From contig VZSF01006572.1 in the NCBI GenBank assembly GCA_013398295.1, positions 62,001-126,000 of the forward strand: DNA of 64,000 bases. Reading direction: 5' to 3'. A program made the position numbers and the translations under genes. The stretch is from Chionis minor. Taxonomy: Eukaryota; Chordata; Aves; Charadriiformes; Chionididae. Positions within the stretch are counted from its first letter, which is position 1. Every line of letters begins with the position of its first letter. This document shows positions 37,345 through 47,594 of this stretch, in pieces. The notes beneath the pieces are model-generated. The model made no database searches and was not told the origin of the DNA. It was given only the letters and a program-made list of their open reading frames with translations.

Positions 37345-39661
37345 GTAAGCCTCACACAGAATGTTTGCTTTATACATTACGCAACATATTCCAATTCATG
37401 TGGCAAAGTCGGCAAACAATTGCAGAGTGCTTCACATCCATAATGAAGGTATTGTCTATTCAGCTACCTTGGGAAGTAAATGCAAAAAAATAATAGCATT
37501 TATTGTTAGATACAGTAGCGATCCTGAACTGGAGTTGCCATTAAGTTTTATTACTTACATGGGTGGTTCTTGCCACCTTTCTACTAGCTTTACCGAAGAA
37601 AGAGCATCTGTCAAAATAGCTCAACCTGTGCAGCCCCTTCGGATTTTGCCTTCTCTAAGAAACCAAAAGCCAACTTTGTACACTGCTTGTCCCCACAACT
37701 TCCGTAATTTTCAGTAGATACTGCCAAGAAAGGGAGGGGCTCTTGGCTTTTAAACACCTAAAGCTGTGTCAATCTATAATTTGGTTATGGGTTTTTTTTT
37801 GTAGGGCATTTTTAATTTTTTTTTTAAAATCCATGATTAGCCTTAGAAAGACACTTTGCCAGTGTAATACAGTTTTGCCAGAGCAATGATTTGTTTGCTG
37901 CTTTTTGTACCAGTGTTTTGTATATTCAGGTAAGACTATACATGCAAAATAATTTGAATGTGATCCTGGAGTTGACTTTTTTGTTGTGTACGTGGGGAAA
38001 TTAGATGACAGTTCTTACTCTGAGACCTACAGCTCAGACAAATGCTGCTATCCCTATAATAGGTACAAAACCTATGTACATGGGTTTCTCCACATGCCAG
38101 AATTCTAGATTATTTGATTGCTTCCAGTTTGCTGACCTAAAGGCCTGTTAATTCTTGGTTTGGATATACCTGAAGTAAGCGAAGTGCTTTCCCATGGCTT
38201 TTTCTCTTGTATGATGCTGAAGTTCTGTGTTCCAAAATAACAACCTGATTTAATCCTCCTTGCTCATGTAAAAATCCCACTGATGGCCTCAGTCTGAAGA
38301 ATGAAGGATCAAATCCAAAATGTTTTCTAAATTTAACGTCATGCATTTTGGGAAGAAGGCCCAAATATTCAGACATTTGCCATGCAGAGTTGCCCCTCTC
38401 CATATATGTGTAGCGCTGGATTATTTACAGGCTTTCAAACTTGAGTAAACAGCTGAAACAGCCACGCCAAATCCAGCTCTCTGCAGTAGGAGTGGGCAGA
38501 AATATTCAAATTAAAACCGGAGCTTTCATTTGCCAGAGCTCCTTTTGCTGATTTATGTTACAATTCATATGTTTTGCCTCAGAAGAATCAACGGATGTTA
38601 ATGTCACACGAAAGGCAATGGTAATCTCCACCTGTAGTGTTAGAATATTTATTTCTATTCCCTGCATTCATTTATCCTGCGGCGGAAATGTCTCACGAGC
38701 ACTGTACCTGCTTTTGCAAAAAAAGATGCTTTGACATCGCAGCCCACTGATTTACTGAAACGTGCTGCCTGAAGGAGCAGGGCTCCTTTTCCTGCATATA
38801 GGAGCACAAATTTCCACACGACATATCCCAGCAGTGAGGTGGTTTTTGTTAAATAAATGACTCTGCATTTTAGAGGGAAATGGTAATAGTGCCATATTAA
38901 TTTCATTAATTATAAAAGAAGATTGGGGGGAGAGGGGCAGAAATAGTGCAAGTCACCACCAACCAGTAGCAGCCTGCACAGTTCACCGAAATCTCCTAGG
39001 TGGATCATCAGATTGCTCTACAGCTGCCAAGGTACTGAGGTCCATTTTTGTGGATTATATGCAGAGTCACTTAAACATACCGACATAACTTAAAGGGATG
39101 AAACATGTACGTCAGAGTTCGTTTTTTAAAAATACTCGTGCATCAAAGCAACGTTTCTAAACACATTTCACATAAGTCTTTGTGGAAGGCTGTTTGCAAT
39201 CTGTTTGCTTATAGAACAGCAATTTTCTATAGTTTGCTAGACTTGGGTGGGAGGGAGAAGTTTTGACGTTATATCACTAGTTTCAAGGAATGGATAGGAA
39301 ACATGCAGGAGTTTCATTTATAGGAAAAAGGCTGCCGCCACTATATCTCAATAGATTTTGCTGGGTTTGTGCGTTTTTTTCTTGTTTTTGTAAGCAAGAT
39401 GCTGTGAAGAAGTACTTCTAATGTAAGAAGATCTGAATTGAATAGCTTCTCTGGTCCTTAAAAAGGTTTATAATTCTGTTAATGTACCATTAAGTAGGGC
39501 AAAGCCCCAGCTAAGATTATTTTTTTTTTAAGTTTTGTATATGTATGTGGTTAAGGTTGTTGTCAGTCTTTGTACAGCATAGTAAAATGGGGAAGCGTGT
39601 TATAACTGCCAAGTATGATTATTGTATCGTTATAGAATATTCTGTCATGTTATCTTTACAG
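37345..39661 (+). other. SORBS2: SORBS2 intron
   Basis: Phase 1 intron of 2.3 kb without recognised repeats. The segment 38520-38930 has the even, non-repetitive, homeobox-motif-rich AT composition often seen in conserved noncoding elements, but this is only an impression. It ends in GTTATCTTTACAG. Confidence 0.8.
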
Positions 39662-39837
39662 AGTCCACAGAGATGTACTCACAGCATGTTCAGAGTGTTG
39701 GCAGCAGCACCACCACCAGTACAATACCAATCTGTAGATCCTCAGAAGAAGAAAAAAAAATTACAGTCATTAAAGCTCCACATTATGCAGGGATTGGCCC
39801 GGTAGATGAATCTGGAATCCCTACAGCAATTAGAACG
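39662..39837 (+). CDS. SORBS2: SORBS2 exon ([10 protein letters not shown]...[12 protein letters not shown])
   Basis: A 176-base exon between ATCTTTACAG and AGAACG|GTAGGA. It completes a Glu codon and encodes [40 protein letters not shown] and [18 protein letters not shown]. It aligns closely with the mammalian segment containing [38 protein letters not shown] residues. The end phase is 0, joining to [10 protein letters not shown]. Between this exon and the next lies the alternative first exon at 40628. Confidence 0.96.
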
Positions 39838-40160
39838 GTAGGAAATTCTGGGGAATCTGTGTATGAACTCATACAATGAACTGATTGTTGGTAATGGGTT
39901 TTTCACATTCTTCTGGTCTTATATAATGCAGAATACAGTGTGCATAATCAGCGAGCTCATGAATATAATATTGTGTGTTGACGGAAAAGGAGAATGCTGA
40001 TGGGAGCATAATTGGGCAACCTCATGTTGCTAGTTTTAATTAGAAGTAGCCAAAACTTTGTGTCTCTTTCTTGCTTCTCTTGTAGCGCTTGTCTTTTGGA
40101 GATATGCAGTAATTGCATTTCTTTTGTTATTTCTAAAATAAAGTTCATAGATACTATATA

Positions 40161-40172
40161 TGCATGTGCATG
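40161..40172 (+). promoter_or_regulatory. Twin UGCAUG (RBFOX-type) motifs beside a TG run
   Basis: Two adjacent TGCATG hexamers lie 324 bases after the exon ending at 39837, followed at 40193-40204 by a TG run. RBFOX binds UGCAUG and CELF or TDP-43 proteins bind UG-rich RNA (established). Since this lies between an exon and an alternative first exon, a role in choosing isoforms is possible but inferred. Confidence 0.35.
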
Positions 40173-40324
40173 CAAATATCCATATATATGCGTGTGTGTG
40201 TGTGTATAAAAAAACTCGCTTCTGCGTTTTTTGGGGCGATGGTTCTCGTGTTCAGGCTAGTGCAGAAATGAATAGTTTTGTTCTGATAATACTGTAAGCG
40301 GCCAGCGTTGTTGTGGAAGTGCAG

Positions 40325-40332
40325 TATATAAT
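40325..40332 (+). promoter_or_regulatory. SORBS2: TATA-like box of candidate internal promoter
   Basis: TATATAAT lies about 300 bases upstream of ATG 40628, in a local stretch with more CpG and G+C than the rest of the intron. A start site near 40355 would give a 5' UTR of about 270 bases; an E-box CAGCTG occurs at 40536-40541. This is positional inference only. Confidence 0.35.
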
Positions 40333-40627
40333 CATCGTGCCCTTGAGTGACGTGCGGAGGAACAGCGTGGCAGCCCTTTCATTGTGGCTAGCCCGGTTTT
40401 GATCATCTGCCACTAGTCCCTGCTTGAGTGGTCCCAGGATGTCGAACTGAAGAGTTTTGTTTTCGCTATGCTGAAGCATTCTTTCCACTCTGCTGTCAGG
40501 GCAGCCTCTTCTGGCTGCTCCAGAGAGCACAGTGGCAGCTGGTTCTGGAAAGGGATTTCTTACTGCCCTTCCCAGCCGGAGAAGCGCTGTGCTAGACGGA
40601 GACAGAGTGAGAAGAGTGGGAGCCAGG

Positions 40628-40651
40628 ATGAAAGCGGCAGAGCCCTTGCAG
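40628..40651 (+). CDS. SORBS2: SORBS2 alternative first coding exon (MKAAEPLQ)
   Basis: ATG at 40628 has A at -3 and encodes MKAAEPLQ, ending at phase 0 in CAG|GTGAAG. Joined to the exon at 44990 it gives [19 protein letters not shown]. This matches the alternative N-terminus [18 protein letters not shown] that I remember for a shorter mammalian SORBS2 isoform. The frame is open upstream to 40475 with no earlier in-frame ATG, so 40628 is the first possible start. The 5' UTR start is unknown; the preceding 150 bases are GC-rich. The resulting protein lacks the SoHo core. Confidence 0.87.
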
Positions 40652-43600
40652 GTGAAGTCTGTGTGAGGTGCAAGGATGTGGCAGCTGTTGGATGTGTGCT
40701 CTCTGCTGCTACTGACGTATGGGGCTGGGTTGTATTGCCAAGAACTGCTTCAATGGGTTGAAAAAATTAGGGGGAAAAAAATCAGGAATTGATGGAGAAA
40801 AGCAACAGGAAAAATTCAGAATAAGTGGTAAGACGGGGGACAGTTTTGTTAAGAATGGGGGGAAACTCTGGCATTTCTTGCTTTATTTTCGACATAAATG
40901 TAACACGATCAGAATATTTTAAAAATGAAGAAATTTCTATGCAACAATGCTCTAGCTTCCTACCCCCTCTTTAAGTAAATATGTCCCTATGCTTTATGTA
41001 GGATAAAGTAATTATTTTTGTTCTTTTTTTTTTTTTAATAGCAGACTGGTCTAATAGGGTACATATCAGTTATACAAGATTATAACAGGAATCTCCCTCG
41101 AGTGTACTTAACAGAGTCGGCAATCTGCCAACCTATATTTAACTTTCGGATTGTATGGTCTGAGTCTCTCAGATTTTCACCTAAAAACATAATGTAATTT
41201 GAATTAGGAGGATTTTCAGCTGGATTTGCTTTGGGTTTTGTTATGTTTTAATTCCGAAATACCATATAGCTTGTAAACTTACTATTATAGAAACGACTCT
41301 CACCATGAGCTATGAGTTGAAAGATGATGGTAGTATCTGTGTGCATGTGTGTCTCGTGTGCCACTTTGTGTCCTTGTTCTGCTTTCTGAGGACTTAGCTG
41401 GAAGTGAGATTGTTTTCAAGATACTGATCTGAGATTACCTTTTTAATGTGCACAGGTGTGTTTGAGCCCTGTGTAGCCCAGTCGTGTAAGAACAACGGTG
41501 ATACAGTTGTCAGTGAAAGACTCAAATATGCTGCACCTCGGCACCTCTCAGAAGTGCAGGACAATGCAGAAACATGCCGAAGTGCTGTTACTGCATTTCC
41601 CGTGAACAGTAGAAGGTAGGATATGTTCTCCCAAGGTCAGTGAGCAATCCAAATAGGCATCTTCTCCCAGAAAGTTCCCCCGTGCTCCATACGGAGAGGG
41701 AAAGAAATTTTCAAATTAGTCGAGCTTATCGTTGCATTGCAAAGTTTCTTATTCTTCCATCTTTGTGAAAATGGCAACAGCCTATCAAAAAAGCAGTAAA
41801 TGCAGATTCACGGGTGATAGGCAACGTACACACTGTGTTTCGAAACACTGTGCTGCTCAAAGGTGAGCTTCTAAATAAGAATTTAGGAGTATCTGTATTC
41901 CAGATTTTAAGTGCTTTTCAGGAGTAAAGAGATTTTTCAAGCTGCGGTTATCTCCTCTGAGCCTGTCTTTACTCTCAGAACACGGTTTGTGATAGCAGTT
42001 TAGCCAGGGAAAGCAGAGCGATGTTCTCTTTCTATTCCTGCAAACTCTTTCTGTCCAAAGCTGCCAGGAGGGAAAGGATTCCTGCAAAGTTTTCCCCTTC
42101 TCTCAGAACCTCTATCCCATGGTAGCATATCCCTCCATACCACTTGAGCTCCTGCCAGTGCCGGGAAGTGCAAGTCTGAAGCCTGAAAATTCAGGTCATT
42201 GTTAAATTCTGCCACCATGCCAAGCCCTGCCCCAAAGACGGTGAAATTCCAAGGCATTAAAAATAAAGTCTTTGGAAAAGAGAGGGTAAAATGCTGTTCA
42301 CTCAGAAAAGCATTCAGTCAAACGGCACCACCAGAGTTTACCACCAACAGGGTCCTAAGAAAAGAAAAAAAAGGATTCGTGGAAAACAGTTTGACTGCAC
42401 TGTTTTAGACTATCCAAAATGATTGCTTCACATCTAACTAGCAAAATTAATCTCCAGACTGAAAAGGCCTCTGTTTACTAAGAATGAAAAAAAAAAAAAA
42501 AATCAAGTCCCACCAGATTTCTTTTCGGTACTTAGTGATGTAATATTTCAGCTAGGGAAAAAAAACCCACAGAAGGTCCACTGAAAGTCATAAATGCCTC
42601 CTTTAATTGCATACTTTCTGATGGATTATTAGAATACTGCAATGATTATGGACTTCCGTGACTGCAGACACTTACTATGTCCTCTTCATGCTATTTGGCT
42701 GATTGTTCATTCACATATGACGATACCATGTTCCAACATTTAATTGGAACAACTATAATGTATGCAAAGCAGGATGGCATCTGAATGGGTTGGTGCATTG
42801 TCAATTCCTCAAACAAATGTTAGTGTGTGAGATTAGTGAATATAAATTTAGAAAATGTATTTTACAGTGAATTTATTTTATTCATTAACTAATCCTTTGT
42901 GGCTTATAATGTAAAGCCAAATTATTGGCTGAGGCTTTAAACCCCACGCTGAGGGTTGAGGGAGTGATGATGAGAGAAAAACATTTGAACGTCTAGAAAG
43001 ATGTTGGAAGACCTTCCTCTCTACTCACGTGGGAGCTTCTCCACACCTGATCTCTATGTGGAAGCCTTCTGTTGATGTGCGGACAACCTGACTGATAAGA
43101 AGGATCCGGCAAAGAAATATCGATGCACCTTTGTCCCTTAAAAAACAGTAGGGCCATAGCAGAAATATTTATGTGCCATTTGCAATCTATTCATCCATCA
43201 CTGATTCATGCTCTGTTGGAAGACTCTTCTTGGCCTAATACAACCAGAAAGGCAGGTGCGGTATCATGGGGCCATTCCAGGTTTGTAGTGCTGTGGGAAA
43301 TGAGGAGCAACCATGGAGGTTATGCCCGTCAGCATGAATCCCTTCAAGACCTTCTTGGCTTCTGTGTGAACTTTTGAATATACATGATCTCGGAGCACCG
43401 AACAGCATACTTGTTTCAAATCCAGCTAAATTATTCTTACCAGAGTTCCTCTATACAGAAGTTTAATACCTTTAGGGAAACAGTGTTAAAATGGTCCAAA
43501 TCTGCTTCTGAATATCTTCGCTTTAGCAGAAGTCAGGAATTTCGGTAGGTGGGGGAAGGGACCCAATTTTGATACAAAACTATATCTCCTTCATCTCTTG

Positions 43601-44989
43601 CAAGCAAGTCTGGGTAAAAAGCATAAAAAGCATAACCTGCCGCTTAAATTTCATTCTTCCCCAACAGATCCCTGGGTTCTTCTCTTGACTCTCAGCTCTT
43701 CTTTTAAACGTTTTTTTTTTTTAAATGTCATTTAGTAGCGATTTTATGAGAACTCATACTGGTTCCTCAAAATACGGGAGCGTTTTCTGCTTAGTCCCTT
43801 AGAGTAAGAGCTCACCATCATTAGCATAACAGATTAATTATGTACAGTAACTGTAACAAGTGAAAGTTGTGATTCACTCACGATGGCATGGAGCCAGGTG
43901 ATCACACTCAGATCTGTCAGTTATTTTGTAGAGAACTTGTGGATTTCCACTTTCTGTGATGTGGAAATGAAGAGGAGCAAGCAGAGTGATTGCAGATTTA
44001 GGATTAGCTAATGCAAGATAATACACATCACGAGGGGTCTTTTGAATTATCCCTGTGCACCATGAGGTTTAAAGATAATTTTGTATGTCTGCATTATAAC
44101 TTTTGCTTTTCTGACTACTGTGGAAAAAGTACAATTTTAGGACTTCATGATAATAATAATATACTGAAAAGGTGTTTGCTTTTGTGTTGCCTCCTTTTCT
44201 GAAATATTCTCATCACATCTCAAAGAAACTTGCAGCAAAAGAGAAAATGCAGAAGGGTAAGAGATAAAAATAAGTAGAAGCGCGAGCAAATGTTGATATG
44301 AGAAGAGGTTGGGAGCTTTGGGATTTCTTAGTTTACAAAAGTAAGGATAAGTATAATTTAATGAGTGGTTACTGAAAGGTATATTGTATTCACTTTTCTC
44401 AAAATAGAAAAATAAGTTAAAATTCGGTTGCCTGTAAAGGGAATTTAAAACTAATAAAAGGATTTTTCAGTCCAAACACTAACTCTTAAATACAGTGTTA
44501 TCTTAATTCTTTTCTCTTTTTAATTCTCTTTTTCAAAGTTTTTCTGCATTATTTAACAATTACATTCTGAAGATAATTTAAATTGGAAATTGCCAGGAGT
44601 TCAAAAGAAGCTCTTCTTACGCACTTGTAATTGCTGAGGTGTTTGTATTTTCCTGTAAAGTATCTAGCAGTCATCATTGTCAAATATAGGGGACTAAGAA
44701 GATAAACTCTTGATCTGCACCAATTCCTCTATTCCTAACCATTGTAACCTCCAAGATCAGAGTCCAAAACTGACTCAGTCTTCAGTGTCTTCCGGAATTT
44801 GTTACAGGAATTCCTAGATGAAAAGCATAAATACACCACTTTAAATGGATGGTATGAAAATGATTATATTAAATAGGGAACAAAACGTAATAGACTTTGT
44901 GTCCACAATAGCATTAAATGTCTGATCAGATCTGTACACACAGATATTTTTATTTTTTTGCTAATTGTTAAAAACTGTATTTTATTTAG

Positions 44990-45056
44990 ACAGTTGACAG
45001 GCCGAAGGATTGGTACAAGACAATGTTCAAGCAAATCCATATGGTTCATAAGCCTG
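44990..45056 (+). CDS. SORBS2: SORBS2 exon ([22 protein letters not shown])
   Basis: A 67-base exon between TTTTATTTAG and AGCCTG|GTAAGT, phase 0 to phase 1. It encodes [20 protein letters not shown] followed by KP plus one base. The motif [11 protein letters not shown] is shared without change with SORBS1 and is one of the most conserved parts of the family outside the SH3 domains. Both the long form (after AIRT) and the MKAAEPLQ form enter here. Confidence 0.97.
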
Positions 45057-46153
45057 GTAAGTATGCTTTTGGCTGTGTGGTTCTCAGTGGTATTAAAAAA
45101 TGCACTTTTCTGCATTTTGATTGTCTACTATGTGAAAATACAAGTGTTCACCAAGTGTCACATAATGAATCAAATCAAATGGGTAAATTGGATGATAGAT
45201 TTTACTGCAGAGGGTGCTATTTTCCTCTGCTAAAGGCTGAACATTTCTAATGGGTTTATTTTATTCCTAAAACTAAACAAAAAATTAAAGTGATGAGAAC
45301 AGGTATGTAACCAGTATGATTCCATGTCACCAGGGAGCTCAGTGAAGTAATCTTCATCTCCAGTGTGAGGGATGAGAAATCGGCCCCTGTAAATCTCCTA
45401 CCATACCAGCTTTCTTTTGGAGAGCTGGTGTTGGAACAGCATGGGCTAGTTAGCAGGCCATTTTGAGGATACGTTTTCTGTCTGAATTGCATTTTTTCTT
45501 AGAATGTCGTATTTGGTTTTGCTGAAATGGAGCTTTGGTGACATAACTAGCTTTAGAGTTAATGTCCTTTATCAGGATTGTCACCAAGGATGTCAAGAAA
45601 CTGTATAAACGGCAGTTATGTTCATTATACCTCTGGAAGGGAGGAGGCTTTATTTGCCTGAGGTAGAGCTTGCGTTCAGCATGCTCATACACAATTAATG
45701 GGACAATAAAAAACATAAGCAGGAAAATTTTGGCTTACAAGATCTATTTCGAACACTAGTCACATAGTAGATATTTGAGGTTCCTTTTTGTGGTAGGAAC
45801 AACAACTTCCTAGTCTCTAGGAGAGGAGAGTTGACAAAAGGAAGAAATTGAGCTCGGGGAAGGGAGAAGAACAGACAAAAAACTATAATTTGCAATTTGG
45901 TGCTAACCAGCAAATACGTGATATGGGTGACGTGACAAGAAGATACCATTTTAACCAGTAAGGTGGTTAAAATCGCCTATGGTAAATATAATGGGAAAAG
46001 AGAGTCTTCAGAAAACACCTGTGAGATGAGGAAAAGAAATACAGCGCTTGATTACCTGCCAGTCTTCTGTTTGTATTTGCAAAACCAAAGCTGCATTGCT
46101 GTGATAAACTGGCCCGTCTTGCACTGCTGTAACGTGTCTATTTCTTTTTGTAG
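45057..46153 (+). other. SORBS2: SORBS2 intron
   Basis: Phase 1 intron of 1.1 kb without recognised repeats. Open frames on both strands are unsupported. It ends with CTATTTCTTTTTGTAG. Confidence 0.85.
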
Positions 46154-46198
46154 ATGACGACACAGACATGTATAATACTGCATATGCATACGGTACTG
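46154..46198 (+). CDS. SORBS2: SORBS2 small exon (DDDTDMYNTAYAYGTG)
   Basis: A 45-base exon after TTTCTTTTTGTAG, phase 1 to phase 1. It encodes DDDTDMYNTAYAYGT and ends ACTG|GTAGGA, matching mammalian DDDTDMYNTPYTYNAG in length. A second GT six bases upstream (TACG|GTACTG, at 46193) keeps the frame and would drop Gly-Thr. The downstream donor is preferred because it preserves the mammalian length. The exon can be skipped without changing the frame. Confidence 0.92.
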
Positions 46199-47407
46199 GT
46201 AGGAATTATTCCCTCACTTCAAAATGAGTCTTTTGTTAATGTCAGCAAGTAACAGGGGTAGTTAACCGTTCACGCTTGCTTTTATAATGCTTATATAAAC
46301 ACTTTTTATTGTCTTGTTTGATCTCAGTTGGTGTTTTTTCATGCCTTTTTTCCCAAATGAAACAAAGTTTAATTTTGGTTTCATTCTTGCCGCAGAAATG
46401 AATTGCAGCTGTGGGTCTCTTACCGCAGACGGGATATATTGTAGTACTGTAATTTCTGATTACGTTGCATCTGGTTTCACTAGTGATTGTGAATAATGCA
46501 GCCTTTCCTTATCAAAATGAAAAGGGAACTACTCTGTGAAAGTACAAATGCTAATTACATAGATGGGAAGACAAAAAGGTTGTACTGAAAACAGCCTTTA
46601 AAAACGCACAGTAAAAGTGCCTGATAAGGATGACTCTGTTTTATGATCTTGTTCATTTTTGCTGTAGGCACTGGTGGCGATGTTACTTAGCTGCAGGAAA
46701 AACATATTCATCTAATAGATATATAATTGTTGTGGCTTTCAGAAGATTATGCCATGTGGTAAAATTATTTAAAATAACAAAAGTGACGGTGTGAAAGACT
46801 ATATGGCCCAAAAAAACCCCATAGTGCCTTGTGCAAAAATGCCATTCAAAATTCTTCCATTTCAGTGTTTGTTTCATTTGACAAGCTCTCATACTGCCTC
46901 TTTTGTGTGCTGTTGAGAGTATTTGTTGTGGGTCAGTTGTTCGAGACCTGTTTGGACTCTTGTGATCCTCTTCAAGATACGCTATTGCCTAGTTGTCCTA
47001 GATTAACAGTAATTATTAAAACAATGAAAAAAAAAGTGTGTTTCTTGCCTCTTCCTTGTGAACGTAGAACAACTGAGAGGCAGAACAAGCCTGATGATTA
47101 ATAACAGGCTATCATTAACGGCTCTGATGGATACATACAGCCATTAACTTCTCCCCCCCTCAAATTAATCATTAATTTATTTTAACTACGCTGCACTTTA
47201 TCTGTGTGTTTGTAGTTTTCTATAGAAATACATTAAAAGTGTTCTAATGAGCTACACAGTGTACAGCAACGTACACCTAAAAATGCATTTGCACGTTTTT
47301 GTAACCTTGCAGCTTTATTGAGTAGCTGCAGGTTCTTGTAGCGTTCCGTGTTGTGTTTTATCAGAACTCCTCATGCTGTGCCTGTTTCTGGTTTTGTTGT
47401 GTGTTAG
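46199..47407 (+). other. SORBS2: SORBS2 intron
   Basis: Phase 1 intron of 1.2 kb. The part near 47100-47220 is rich in ATTAA-type words and may be a conserved noncoding segment, which cannot be judged from one sequence. No repeat or other gene was recognised. Confidence 0.8.
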
Positions 47408-47594
47408 GTAGCTACAGTCCGTCCTTCTCTGCTCAGGCACACCCAGCTGCAAAGACGCAGACGTACAGACCTTTGTCGAAAAGCGCTTCTGACAGTAGCT
47501 CTGATGCCTTTAAGGTCTCATCCCCTCTACCACCTCCACATGTGCCACCTCCAGTCCCACCACATCGTCTGAGGGAAAGGTCTACACCAGAAAA
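47408..47594 (+). CDS. SORBS2: SORBS2 proline-rich exon ([13 protein letters not shown]...[12 protein letters not shown])
   Basis: A 187-base exon between TTGTGTGTTAG and GAAAA|GTAAGT, phase 1 to phase 2. The product reads [40 protein letters not shown] and [20 protein letters not shown], then PEK. It aligns with mammalian [20 protein letters not shown] and the [11 protein letters not shown] run. The proline run is a likely ligand for SH3, WW or EVH1 domains (inference from composition). Confidence 0.96.

Larger units (their letters stand above)
39838..44989 (+). other. SORBS2: SORBS2 intron containing an alternative promoter
   Basis: Phase 0 intron of 5.15 kb. It contains twin TGCATG motifs (40161-40172), a short TG run (40193-40204), the candidate promoter and alternative first exon (about 40325-40651), and then AT-rich sequence with a poly-A tract at 42485-42502. 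No CR1 was recognised. It ends in TTTTATTTAG. Confidence 0.85.

Noticed and set aside
40468..40761. 97-codon open frame over the alternative first exon
   Set aside because: It is in a different frame from MKAAEPLQ, which has the conserved sequence and the correct donor phase.
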